Source: Isoetes taiwanensis
Taxonomy: Eukaryota > Streptophyta > Lycopodiopsida > Isoetales > Isoetaceae
NCBI GenBank assembly: GCA_021234155.1
Contig: JAJEKV010000039.1
Span: 434,001-498,000 of the forward strand
Direction: 5' to 3'
DNA length: 64,000 nucleotides
Positions 9,649 through 21,298 of this stretch are shown in pieces. Position numbers and translations under genes: made by a program. How positions within the stretch are numbered: the first letter of the stretch is position 1; every line of letters begins with the position of its first letter. Under the pieces are notes generated by a model. That model had not been told where the DNA came from and did not search any database. It saw nothing but the letters and a program-made list of their open reading frames with translations.

Positions 9649-10343
9649 AACTGGACTTGACCACCCTTGATTCACCTAAGCATAACTTTCAATTTTGGGG
9701 GTATATGTATTTTTGGGTTGCCCCTAGGGGGGCAAACCCTTGTTTATGTGGGTTTTTGGCATATCCTAGGTATATGCTGGAATATACCTAGGATATGCTG
9801 TGACTACTCAAAACCTACTCTTACCTGTAAACTCTCGGTCGCCATTGTTACTGTGCGGCTGGTGTGGGAACTGATTAACCGGCACCGCCACTGAATATTA
9901 GGGGTTTTCCTTCCGCCATAACCAATTTCGAAGCATTTTTGCAATGCGTTAGGGGTTTTCTTTCCGCCATAGCCAATAGCCGGGTTTAAATGGAGCATTT
10001 CAAGCATATGCGGCATGCGGGAGGTGGAAGGATGGAGTTTGCGGTTGGAAGAAAGCGAAAAGCTCGTTAAAGTAAAAAATGAAGTTTGGCCGAAAACCGT
10101 AGAGGCGGAAAGCTCGCTTTTAGTGGAAGCCCTGGTGTGGCGGTGGGTTTGTTAAGGCTAATTTCTCCTACAAAAACCACCGATGTTGCTCATATTTGTT
10201 TGCCTGATGAATCAGAAAATGGTGCAAATGCCCCAGGGTAGATTTCTCAGTCAAGACTGATCTAAGAAATGGGTTGAGAATTTTGGAAACTTGTGACGGG
10301 GAGATACCAGAACAAGATACAAGAGTAACATGTCTTATTATGG
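9649..10343. other. Unassigned DNA with a short perfect palindrome
   Basis: ATATCCTAGGTATAT (9761-9775) and its exact complement (9782-9796) are separated by six bases. A block containing TTTCCGCCATA recurs at about 9900-9930 and 9949-9975. No gene is seen. Confidence 0.5.
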
Positions 10344-10504
10344 GAAGGGACTCGCGATAGACACAAAACCGGCCGATTAGGCTTGTCATTCATCACAGCA
10401 GCAGTATACAATGGTTTGAAGAATAGAGAGGGGTAGCCGACCATAGGAACAATATCGGACTACCCCATAAAAAGAAATGTGCACAGGCAACATAGAAGGG
10501 CAAT

Positions 10505-10581
10505 GGCGACAACTTCTCACCGGGATAAAAAACCCCGCCCTTTCGGGTTTTCGAGGAAAACCCTAATGAGAAATGGTCGCC
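10505..10581 (-). ncRNA. ENE-like RNA element, copy B
   Basis: Outer arm GGCGAC then UUCUCA pairs with UGAGAA then GUCGCC, with small internal loops. Inside are GGG, UUUU, CCUCG, AAAA, CCC-GAAA-GGG, CGGGG, UUUUUU, AU, CCC. The CCUCG/CGGGG stem closes through one U-G wobble on this strand but would have a C-A mismatch on the other, which fixes the functional strand as minus. Confidence 0.75.
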
Positions 10582-10997
10582 AACAACCTTGAATGTGATG
10601 CCTGGAAAACCGAAGAAGATGGAGGGACGGCGAACCCAAAGATAGCAGGACCCCAGAGGACGGCGAAGCCCCAATGTGTTGCTGGAGAACCGAAAAGATG
10701 ATGTCTTTGGCGAGCACAAAATCGAAAGCAAGACCCCGAAGATGGCGGAAGCCGGAGAGACGAAGGAGACATGTCGATGGCGAAGTCGAAAAAGCAGGAT
10801 CCCCAAACGACCGCAAAAAACCTGCAGCAACTCAAAAGAACCCTAAAAATACCCGTAAATGGTTAGAAAGAACTAACATGCCATGGCATGGACAAGGCAA
10901 GCCGCACAACCAACCCCTGCAAAGAAGAGCAAATTAGAACATAAAAATCAGCACCCAGAAGGTGAAAAAGCGCCACCCAAATGGGAAATTAAGTATC

Positions 10998-11155
10998 GTC
11001 ACCCTCAAGGTGGAAATAAATAGCATCACCCTCAAGGTGGAAAAAAAAATAGCATCACCCTCAAGGTGGAAAAAATAGCATCACCCTCAAGGTGGAAAAA
11101 AATAGCATCATCCTCAAGGTGGAAATAAATAGCATCACCCTCAAGGTGGAAATAA
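10998..11155 (-). repeat. Tandem array of ~27-bp hairpin units in element B
   Basis: Six units of the type AGCATCACCCTCAAGGTGG lie at about 26-bp spacing. Each folds in sense as CACC-UUGAG-GGUG; one unit has a single mismatch. A degenerate unit precedes the array at about 10965. The linkers are A-rich and vary in length while the hairpin is constant. Confidence 0.85.
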
Positions 11156-11330
11156 AAACAACATATGAAAAATGACATGATAGTGATGCAAAAAACATTA
11201 TTATAGTAAATGCAAAGTGAACAACCCGAACAGGGCGTGTCCCCCCGAAAGGTATGAAGGGGGGAAGCTCTGAGAAGGAAGGAAGTCGCTGTGAGAAGAC
11301 ACCGATAACCGGGTCTTTGAAGGAGAAAGA

Positions 11331-11393
11331 GCCTTATATAGTGGCTCGTCCCTCCCTAGAATGGCGATCCGATGGCTCGGATCGATGCGATTC
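11331..11393 (-). promoter_or_regulatory. Palindrome and TATA box of element B
   Basis: The palindrome at 11357-11393 has arms with CGATCCGA/TCGGATCG and AGAAT/ATTCT. Immediately downstream in sense lies CACTATATAAGGC. The same pair occurs at 16835-16900. Confidence 0.65.
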
Positions 11394-11423
11394 TCGAAGG
11401 GACTCGCGATAGACACAAAACCG

Positions 11424-14400
11424 CCGACTACCGAGAGAACTTCCTAACTACAAGCCCAACCGCGAAACCTCCAAATATTGAGACGGGTCACGCGCAGCAC
11501 GCAATGAGAGTGAGAAGACGAGAACGCCAAATAAGTGAGCACGAAGCCGCATCATGTGGAACCTCATGAAGGCAACCGCCGGGCCCCATTGCGGCGAAAG
11601 AAATCGCACGCGTACCATAGAGAGACGGGTCCAAGCCTATAATGAGCGTCACCATCACGGTGGAAATAAACAGCACCACCCAACAAAAACGGTCCATAAA
11701 AAACGCGACATCTAGAAAAGATAAGCATCAATGTAAAACCATAAAAAAGAACGTCAAGAACACGAAACAAACTAAAAGTGGCCATTCGAATGTGCCCAAT
11801 ATAACACCTCGTGTACAACAACGTAAGACACGCCACATCTAGATAACGAGAAGCAGAAAAAGGAAAAATGATCAAATAGAAACCCATGTCGCAAAATCTC
11901 AATGTGGTGCCAAACGCAATATGCATCATATCCAGATAAAGTGAAATAGCAACACCATGCACAAAATTAGAATGTAGCCAATAGAACACCTTGTGGACAA
12001 CAACGTAGGACACCCCACATCCAGATAAAGAAAAGCATAAAAATGAGAGATAATCCAATAGGAACCCATGCCGAAAAATCTGAATGCCGTGCCAAACGCA
12101 ACATGCATCCTATCGAGATAAAGCCAAATAGCAAAGATGCCAATAATGATCATACCAAATAGAAAAAGATCTACTACAAGTGCAAAAACCCTCAATAGAC
12201 AGTTAGAAATGGATTGCTCGAGAGAACTAGAATCACGCAAAACCAGCACCATGCACAAAATGAGAATGTGCCCAATATAACACCTTGTATACAATGTTCC
12301 ACGTAAGATACTCCCTATCAAGAAAAAAGGAAGATGATCCAAGTGTGGTGATGTCAGAAGACAAATAATACCATATGCGTAAAGCCATAAATAAGGGCCC
12401 CAATAGGAAACATACTCTGGCAAACGAGAGACGAGATGGAGGAAGAGGATGGAGGCATGTTAGTACCAGTCAAAAGGAAGGTCAAGAAGGAAATTACGAC
12501 GAAAGTTAGTCGGATCCCAACGAAAAACAAAAATGAGGCGTAAGTAGTCAAAGGTGAGGTTATGGGTTAAGGAAAAAGGAAGAGATGGAGGTCAAAACGG
12601 CCAAGGATATCGAGGAGATGGAGGTTGAGAGCGCCAAGGTTCGGGGGGGAGTAACGAGGTGAGTCCAATAACCACGGGATGAAATGGGTAATGGGAACAC
12701 AACAATTACATAATGTCAAGTGGAAAATTATAGCATGCAAATCGAAAAACAAAATAAGGCAACTCGTGATAAACATTAAAAAGTTACTCCGGACAAATAA
12801 ATGGGTATATCTAGAGATGACAAATCCATAACATAACATATCAAGCGGTCAAAAGTACCAGGACAACAAAGGAAATGCTTTAAACCCAAGTATGAAGCAA
12901 AATGTCCCACCAAAGGTTAGCAAAACAGAACAAGAACTCGCACCAAAATGTAAACAGATACTAGACAAATCCACTTGCAAATCCCAATGCCAAAAAATGA
13001 CAACCCAATACATGCATATATGGAAAAGTGGTGTAGAAACAAATTTGAGATAGAGCCAATGACCGTAAACCAATATATAATGTGTAAAAGAAGTATGCAA
13101 TGCAACATGTGAAAAAGCCAAATATAGCTCCCAAAGAGAAGCACTATGAGACCCAGAATAGAGGAACCAAGAACTAGGCGAGCAAAGAACGAAGAAAATA
13201 TTCGATGAAGCTCATCAAAGAAAAAGAAGACTCAATGTCCATAAGGTCCACCATACATGTCCATAAAGATACAGCTCAAAGTTGCCACATACAACCCATG
13301 TCAATAGCATCAAAAATTGGAACTACGGAAGAACAATACGGAGAAATCACCCAAATGACATAATGAACCCACAACGTATTGTAACGGCTATCAAATGTAT
13401 CCCAAACAAGTTTAGCAAAAAGGAGCGTAAAAAAGTCCCTGTCCAAATGAAATCAACAAACAATAAATTACCTCATGCGCACCTTCAAGGTTCCCTAAGA
13501 ACGTAAAAATCCCCGCATATAAAGTGTTCTGGTTACCGAGACAAATGGAATAAGGAAAAATGGGCACCTAATCCAATTGCATGACAAATCCCCTTAAACA
13601 ATAGTCTAGAATAAATTGTTAGCTAAGGAAATGGTATATAATTGCATAGGTAACATGGGACTTAGCAGAAACAACGAAAATAGTATTGCAAGAGCATAGC
13701 CTTCCGTCGAAGATACTCAAACAAGCTTAGAACAAGATTTAACAATCATTAAACAAGATGAGCCTCAAATTAAAGATTTAAAGATGTGTGCTGATAAAAT
13801 CCAATACAAAATATAAACCCCAGAAATTGAAACACCCATCCCAACAACAAAATCTCTGTTACTAAAATCGCGAAAACGAGGTTCTAAAAAAATGTCCTGG
13901 CATGATAAATTTACAAATAACAATTATAGGCAAACCACGGGTTAGAACAGATGAATGCCCGACAATAAATGAGGCTGCAAAATCCCAAAAAAATATCAGC
14001 AAATTGAGTAGGACCAAATGAGTCAGATAAGGTAGCAAGTAGACTAAGCAGAAAATCAAGTCCCAATTGCAAACCCTAAATATCTTGGATTAGAGAGGTG
14101 GAGGATAGAAACCCACAAGCTAAAGACTGAAAAATAAATATACGCGTTAAATAGAAAAATACCACAATAAATCCAAAAGAGCGAAATAGATGCATTAATA
14201 TAATGGGTTGAGAAACATAGGGTGTCAACTAGAGGATCAACATTAGAGAAGCAAGAGGGACGTAGATAAGAAGGGGTCAAATGAATGTTTGGAAATGAGC
14301 CTGCAGATAATAGAATAAAAGGATGCCAATAAGCAGGTGAATGGTGAGATACTGAGCACCCAATGAAATGCAAAGACAATTCAAGCCCCATGAACAAAGG

Positions 14401-15590
14401 TTCGAATAACAGTGATGCCGGGTATCTATGTAACCAAATTCCATGACAAATCCTCGGAACAAAAAGCCTAGAATAAACTTGTTAAAGCTAAAGGGAATGG
14501 TATGTAGTTCTGAGATGGGTAAGTAGCATGTACCGACCCGGAGAAACCCCAACCGAAAAGAAAGGTAGCAAACGCAAATCATGTACGAAACAATATCTTG
14601 AATAAGTAGAAGGCAGACCAGAAAGATGTGCAGAAAAACCATCCAAGGCAAAAAAGAGATCGTATGTGTCAAAAAACAATCATCAATAAGTGAAGCCCCA
14701 AGGGTAGAAAATAAAAATAAGAAGAATAACGAATTAGGCGGGATAAGCGGTGAATGGAAGCTCTAAGGTAAATCAATAAAAGGAACAAGCCAGTCGTATC
14801 AGGGGCATGGAGAAAGGCACAGGCCGGAGATGGGGATGGCAACATAGGCTACAAAAGTGAAGGGTAGCAACTATAAGGGAGCAAAAAGCACTCTAAAGGT
14901 GCAAAGCCACAAATAATGTAAGAGTTGAGATTGAAATGAAAATGATAGTGGCACAGGATAACAAATGTCAGGCAAGAAACCGTCATCCAGATGATAATTA
15001 GAAGCGACAAATATAAGTGTGTCAGAATGCAGAGCAAGACTTGTAACAATTTATTCCTAGGCATTGGTTCCATTTCCTGGTTGTGTCAAAATACACAAAA
15101 AACAACAATGTAAGTTAGAGGTCGAAAAAGACAAAACTAGGTGAGTAGTGGTTAAATAGGTGGTAGTGGTGCAACAAATCCAGCTGAAGATCCAGGAATG
15201 TGGCCTTTGGGCCAGGGGTTTCTATAATCGCCACGACCTAGAGGATATGGGCACTGACTATTAACTTGCTCCCTATGGAAATGGCGATAAATGACCATGT
15301 AGAAACTGAAGGCGTTCAAGTTGTGTAACAAATTTTGAGCTGCAAAAGTCTGTGGTGTGAGTCTGCAGATAGATATGCCTACAACCAAGTGGGTTCATAA
15401 CGAGCAAAGGTAGAAAAAATGGCATACCCGTGTATAGGTAAATGTGCGGTCTAAGACTTGCTGACTAAATCAAAGGTGTGGCTCTATCAATGTAAAACCA
15501 TGGTTTATAAACGTAATATACACCTTAAGGTAAAACCATAAACGTAAAATAAACGTAATTTTTTAAGGTTAGAAACGTAATGGTGCATAA
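11424..15590. other. Long non-coding repetitive tract
   Basis: No supported gene. The hydrophobic minus-strand frames here reflect base composition. Internal duplications are visible: a ~185-bp unit at about 11785-12060 and 12240-12310 (AATGTGCCCAATATAACACC and variants), and 13574-13664 against 14436-14526. A single hairpin unit of the element B type, CACC-GUGAU-GGUG in minus-strand sense, lies at 11648-11662. The tract may be the body of a larger element started from the promoter near 16.85 kb. Confidence 0.5.
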
Positions 15591-17270
15591 AACCATGGTG
15601 CTTTGAAAAGGTGAGCACCCCTTAAATCGGGGATGCCACCGACCGTTCTTCCGGAGTGTTGTGTTGGCGGCACAGGCCACCGGCTATGCTTGGCGGGGAT
15701 TACCCCTGCTACCACGTGGCGACCATGTGGGCGGGGAGCTTCCCACGAGAGAAGGGCGGGCGTTATTCTACGAGGCGGTAGGAAGGCAAAAGGAGGGAGC
15801 CAGAAGGCAAAAGGAGAAGCCGATTGTTTCTGAGAAACCAAGCGTGATTAGCCGAGAGGTCTGAGGCCAGGAAGCAAATTCGGAGGGATTTTCTTGAAAG
15901 AAGTGGTAAGCAAAGGCCAATCAATTGGTTAGGAGAGCCATGAATCCGGATTGAGGCAAAGCTGAACGTTACAGGATTGGCGCCAAGCTATGATCCCAGG
16001 GTAGGGGGATGAGAGTGCATGCAAGATCGTGAGCCCAAGGTGGAGAGAAGAAGATTAGTCTGGTGTGAATTAGAGACAAGAACCTGGTACCACGCAATCT
16101 GCAAAAATAAAAACCGGTTACAAAGCTTCGAGCCAAAATTTGAACCAAATGGGAACGCCATGGAGGAAATCCAAGGAGGAGGCGACTCAGAGGCATGCAA
16201 CGCGACATGAAGAAGGAGCGACATCTGAAGCATGCAAAACCGACCGCAGTTTCCGAAGAACACAAAGAGGAGATCTGCTGTCCGACTGAAATTTCTTCCC
16301 CTGCACGCAAACACTCCGATGCTACATGCAAGGAAACCATGACATAAAGACCAAAGCCACAGAACCGCAAATCAAGCTTGTAATCAAACCAACCCATCGA
16401 TAAGCTCGCAATCAAAATCAAATTGTCCAATATGAAAATCAACCCAATCTGTTATACAACCTGATGGTCCTCCAAAGCCCCAGCATGCATATACTCAAAC
16501 ATATAGAAAGCGCAATAGAATTTGCAAGCATAAAGAAGCTACGGGTAGAATTTGCAAACAGAGAGAAAGCATCGGTAGAATGTGTGTTGCCTCCAGAGGA
16601 GGGCGTAGAGCAAATTGGTCTAAAAGATCACCGTGAGGATGTCCATATAAGAGATGGCGAAGAAGCCAACCCGAACAGTACTGCTTGAAGAAAATCAGGT
16701 GGGTAGAAAGGGAAGCAAAGGAAAAGGAAAGAGATGGGCAGGAAGGGAGGGAAGCTACGAGAAGGAAGAAAGCTGCTCGGAGAAGGAAGGAAGCTGCTGT
16801 GAGAAGACGCCGATAACCGGTGCTGAAGGAGAAAGAGCCTTATATAGTGGCTCGTCCCTCCCCAGAATGGCGATCCGATGGCTCGGATCGATGCGAATCT
16901 CTTCAGCTTTGAGAATCTCAGATATGTTGTTCAGCTTTGAGTGTGCAGGAAGCATGGTTTTTCTAGAGGAATTGGACTTTGTGTCAGAGGAAGCATCAGA
17001 GCAAAATGATCTTCATGAGGGAAATGTTGGTTCTTCCTTGAGTTTGGCTCCCATAAACCATGAATTTGAGCATATATTTCACTATTTTTGATGATTCCAG
17101 TGTTCATATAGGCAACATGAATTACATGCAAACCGTTTTCAAAGCAAATTTCCTAGAAGATATCACCATGCTCAAGAGCCTACATCCAGCTTCTCCAATG
17201 GGCTTCTCACTGTTGATTGTTTTGGTAAATCTCTCTCATGTTCTTCGCATTCATTTGATTTTATTATATG
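15591..17270. other. Non-coding tract with a G+C-rich stretch
   Basis: 15600-15870 is G+C-rich with short frames on both strands that match no family I recognise. The rest holds only the promoter copy at 16835-16900. Confidence 0.4.
16835..16900 (-). promoter_or_regulatory. Second copy of the element B-type promoter
   Basis: TATATAAGG (16836-16846 region) and the palindrome 16864-16900 are nearly identical to those of element B, as is the 100-bp leader that follows on the minus strand. No S repeat precedes it and no ENE follows within 5 kb, so the copy is truncated or belongs to a longer variant. Confidence 0.55.
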
Positions 17271-19344
17271 TATGCCTAATTATTTCCTTCTAATATATAT
17301 TATGCTTAACTATTGCAGCGTCTTAAGTTGGGATTGCCATATTCCCCTGCTTTCTTATCTCCAAAACCTATCGTTAGATTATTCATGGAATAATTTTTGC
17401 AACACCCGGCTCTGTATTTTTATACTCCACATCGGTTGCCTTGGTAAGAAATTTCGTTAATAAAGTTATATAATCTATGATCTACGTTTCACAAGGATCT
17501 AATCTTCTAAACTATGATAACAGTTCTAAAATCTATGGTGCAAACCCAAAATCTAATTTATTATTTCCATCATACCATGTATATAGCACGCGGTTATTTT
17601 CTCAGCAAATGCAATAGCTATCTCATAAGCACATAAGTAGATGACTGTATTCTGAATTATTATTTGGATTCATAGATAAGGAGAGACCGACATGCTTTTC
17701 TACTTCGGCTATTGTGATTACTATTGAGGTAAATTGTCTTTAGGTAAATTGTCTTTGACTCATGTTATAGCATAGTGATAGTGTTGTAATTTTTAGAAAT
17801 CTACATGATCTACATGAGCAAGGGGCTTGCCATATTGCTGTAGTTTCTTTTTCTGCCTGCAATTGAATGTCTTTTATGGATGAAAATTATGTTTCAGAGA
17901 AAAAATGGAGGTACTGTTTGTAAGCTACAGGCTCTAACGAACTCCTTAAATTGGCTTTATTATCTCTGGGATTCAATCTCCCTGGATTTAGAAGTAGCTT
18001 ACCTAGACATGTATGATTTCCTTCTTCATATCATTCTGTGCCCTCCATTATAGATTCTCTTATATTGCTTATATTTATGTTACGATTATTTATAAATCCT
18101 TAATCTATGTTCATAGGGTTTGAGACAAGTGCACATGGTTAAACTGGAAAAGGGTTTGCCTTCTGCCTCAGTTTTGTGCCTCAAGCTGCAAGGATACATA
18201 CCACTAAGTATGTGTTTTGGGACAGCTTTCATTCTACACAAAGGACAAATAGTTTTGAAAAGGGGTTTGCCTTCTGCTTCAATTTGTGCAAAGCCCTAAA
18301 AGGCTTTAGCTGCAAGGTTACTACTATGTATATGTATTTTGGGACAGGCTTCATCCTACACATATAATATGATGGCAGATGTTTTATATTGGGCAAATTT
18401 TGCAAGATATGAAAATTATTGCCTTGCCCAGTAGATTACACAGTTGCCTTGCCTAATGCACAGTTTAATGCCTATAAATACTCACCTCAAGCTCACTATC
18501 ACATTTTACTACAAAAGATGTTAAATTTGCTCTCTTTAAACTTATAGTTATAGTTGGAGATTTTAATTATTTGAATCTCATGCAGTTTTCCCATGGATAT
18601 GAGGATACTCTAACTTATACTTGGAGATGTTAAGTGTTTGTGAAGCAATGTAATGGATGTCAAATTTGCACTCTAACTTATAGTTGGAGTTTGCACTCTA
18701 ATTTATAGTTGGAGATTTTAAATACTTGAATCCAATGCAATATTCCCATGTGTGTCTTTCCATATCGCATTCCTGATTGGTGCATATCCTGAGTGGTGCA
18801 ATCTTGCAAAACAAAGTCATATAGATGTGAACAACCACTAATTAGAGGCGACAACATTCCTAAGGTTCATATAGGTGTATCTGTAGTTGTTGCCCACACA
18901 TTGCCTAGCAACGTAGGGCATCATTTCTACTAAGCTATATTGATATTGAATGTAAGATCCAAATATATCAAATAAAATAGGCAATTCGAATAGAGTTGTG
19001 CATATTTAATAACCAATAATATAATAGTGCCTCAGTCTACATGTGCACAACAATTACAAAAATAAGAATTACAGAGTGAGCAGATTTGGGCACGCCTTTC
19101 TCATTGTAGTGAGAGTTGTTTTTACAGTTGTATCATGAAATGCAAATTGCAGGCATTTCCACAGACAAATTCACGTTTTTGGCTCTCTTGAGAGCTTGCA
19201 ACAGCTTGCCTAGCATGTCGTTCATGGGCAAATATTTGGCACTTATCTCCAATCTGACCTTGTTGTGGAGAATTCTTTGATTAATATGTATGCCAATGTG
19301 GGAACTCAGAAGAAGCAGAGAGGGCGGTCAACATTTCTAAAAGC

Positions 19345-19430
19345 CCCAATGTGATATCATGGAATGCAAAAGGAGGAGTTAGTGATGCAAATGGGTACCA
19401 TCATCTTCACAAAATGACAATGTTCTAAAA
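19345..19430 (+). pseudogene. L1 endonuclease N-terminal fragment (copy 1)
   Basis: Translation gives SPNVISWNAKGG then a stop after about 25 codons. It matches the start of the apurinic/apyrimidinic-type endonuclease of plant L1 ORF2 (consensus ILSWNxRG). The following endonuclease part lies inverted at 20163-20535. Confidence 0.5.
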
Positions 19431-19496
19431 CAGCAATTTTGATTGATTATAAAAACATAACTTTCAAGTATGATTTAAGCCACCTCAACCTCCGGC

Positions 19497-19517
19497 CACG
19501 GAGGGCAACCCTCCGTG
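19497..19517. repeat. Perfect 9-bp hairpin (copy 1)
   Basis: CACGGAGGG-CAA-CCCTCCGTG. It is repeated unchanged at 25577-25597 in copy 2. No CTRR end follows, so it is not called a Helitron terminus. Confidence 0.6.
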
Positions 19518-20162
19518 CGCAGCACCTTGTTAACTATTTTTCTTGTGCAACATGACTAGCATATATCAACATGTAGAAAGGGTTTAATTGAATTTTATGC
19601 CATTGATTTTGTATAGAATTTAAAGTGAACCATACAAATGAACCATTTATAATCCATCAAGGGACAATTCTAGTGTTAAAAGGCATTTCTTTTGCTGCAC
19701 AAAATCCCCTACCCACTGTTCGGACTAGTTTTATCTAAAGTAATCTTGATGATAAGAAATATATGGTTAGTAATTTATTTTCTAGTATCCATGGAATAAA
19801 TTGAGGCCTAGACTTAGCTAGCTGACATGTGTTTAGCATGTTCCCACAAAGAAAATGACTAAAGTAAATAGAAACAACTAGAAAATAGTAAAATATTTTT
19901 AGTTTTAACATTTTTTGTGTCCACATCACAAAAAGCTTTAAGATGGATTACGGGTTAGTTTAGCTAAATTATCAAAAGTATGAGAGGGAGAATTTATAGA
20001 CTTTAGCTAAATCACATAAAGTTTTGATATTATTTTCAGACAAGTTAAGCTAAAGTCATTACGACTAATAAGAAGTATGTGATTAGTAATTTATTACCTA
20101 ATTCTCAAACCCGACGGCATCCAGCAATTAAACCCTCATCCTTCAAATATTGGAAATTCAGT

Positions 20163-20535
20163 TTAAGCATAGTCTTGCCAGTTACTTGAGATGGGGAGTT
20201 TACAAAACCTGAGAGTCATGGCCAAAAAGGTCTGGAGAATATAGTTCTTACGATGAAGTTCTGGTACCTTATTCGAACATGCATATTGGCATAGCATCTT
20301 TATGCCTAGCTGTAATGCATGTCTCCTCCAGAGCATCATTACACCAAATGACACTCTGATAATCTAAAATCTTGCAGAAGCCATGTTCGAAAAACATTGT
20401 CCCAATCTCACAAGCATTAAGCCTATCATCAATGTCCTCAACTATGTTGAAGTCTTCAAGAAGCAACCATAGAGATCCTTTATAACATTTATGCTCTTGC
20501 AAGCACAAAATATGTGGAGCCAAACTTCTAATCAT
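20163..20535 (-). pseudogene. L1 endonuclease fragment (copy 1)
   Basis: The minus-strand reading contains APHILCLQEHK, then WLLLEDFNIVEDIDDRL. These are the QE and (G)DFN blocks of the LINE endonuclease, with the stretch between them deleted and the Gly of GDFN replaced by Glu. It lies in opposite orientation to the N-terminal piece at 19345-19430, as expected from a 5'-inverted insertion. Confidence 0.6.
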
Positions 20536-20691
20536 CGTCGATTCTCTAGTACTTTACATTGGGGAGGACTTAAGGGCGTAAATGTGCTACACCCTACCAC
20601 AAAACGTTTTATTTAGAGACCATAAAACTACTTAAAAAGGGTACCAATACTGGGTACTGGATACTTTTATAATGTCTCAATAACTAATGTT

Positions 20692-21298
20692 ATCGATTCG
20701 CGTAGCGGATCGACATTCTTGCACAAGACGAGCATGCGTGCATTGCATGCGTCGCATGCATGCATCGCATGCATTTTAGGTCGTTCATCAGGTTGGGGGA
20801 TCGCTATTTATTGCAGAGTTCTTCATCGACTTTTCATCGGCGCTTTCTCATCTCTCAGCAGTATCCGTGGCTTCTATTATTTGATCTCATGCGGAGGAGG
20901 GGCTTCTTCTTGCATGGGCTACTCTTTCTTGACCATTCCTATCCTTTCTAACCTCTTCTATCTTTGCATTTTTGTCCGGCATAGGACAATTCTTCAACTT
21001 TTCTCCTCGGATCTAGTATTTGAAGTTCTCTGGTATCGGGATGTTGTGGCTTTCATGCGAGTCGCAGAGCAAGAATGTCATCGATTCGCGTAGCGGATCG
21101 ACATTCTTCGCAAAGGCGAGCATGTCTGCATTGCATACGCGCCGTCGCATGCATTTTTAGGTCGTTCATCAGGTTGGGGGATCGCTATTTATTGCAGAGT
21201 TCTTCATCGACTTTTCATCGGCGCTTTCTCATCTCTCAGCAGTATCCATGGCTCCCACCCTCCCCCCCTTACAATTGTTATTTATATGTTCATATTCG
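20692..21298 (+). promoter_or_regulatory. Tandem promoter units of a C-type ENE element (copy 1)
   Basis: Two units start at 20692 and 21080 (388 bp apart). Each begins with the palindrome GAATGTC/GACATTC around CGATTCGCGTAGCGGATCG, continues with CATGCA-rich DNA, a TATTTATTG TATA-like box, and the leader CTTTTCATCGGCGC to CTCTCAGCAG. Unit 1 ends with an S repeat (about 21037-21072). Unit 2 runs into the LINE insertion. Confidence 0.6.

Larger units (their letters stand above)
10344..11423 (-). mobile_element. Non-coding ENE element B
   Basis: It is bounded by identical 28-bp direct repeats (S) at 10344-10371 and 11396-11423. In minus-strand order: S, palindrome (11357-11393), TATATAAGG box (11331-11341), leader with a C6/G6 hairpin, hairpin array (10998-11155), ENE (10505-10581), a 3' segment with GATGAATGACAAGCC (also in elements C and D), then S. 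No ORF over about 145 codons, and none resembles a protein. The total is 1,080 bp. This is the cleanest complete copy of the element class. Confidence 0.7.

Noticed and set aside
10998-11155. Tandem ~27-bp repeats considered as a CRISPR array
   Set aside because: Spacers are short A-rich linkers, the repeats are tiny hairpins, there are no cas genes and the context is a plant genome.
11564-15073. Series of hydrophobic minus-strand frames resembling membrane proteins
   Set aside because: They overlap repeats, have no conserved motif, and arise from T/C-rich composition on that strand.
19497-19517. Perfect G+C hairpin considered as a Helitron 3' end
   Set aside because: No CTRR terminus follows within the usual distance.
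20692-21245. Direct repeats considered as LTRs of a TRIM or LTR retrotransposon
   Set aside because: The two units abut each other with no internal region or primer-binding site between them.
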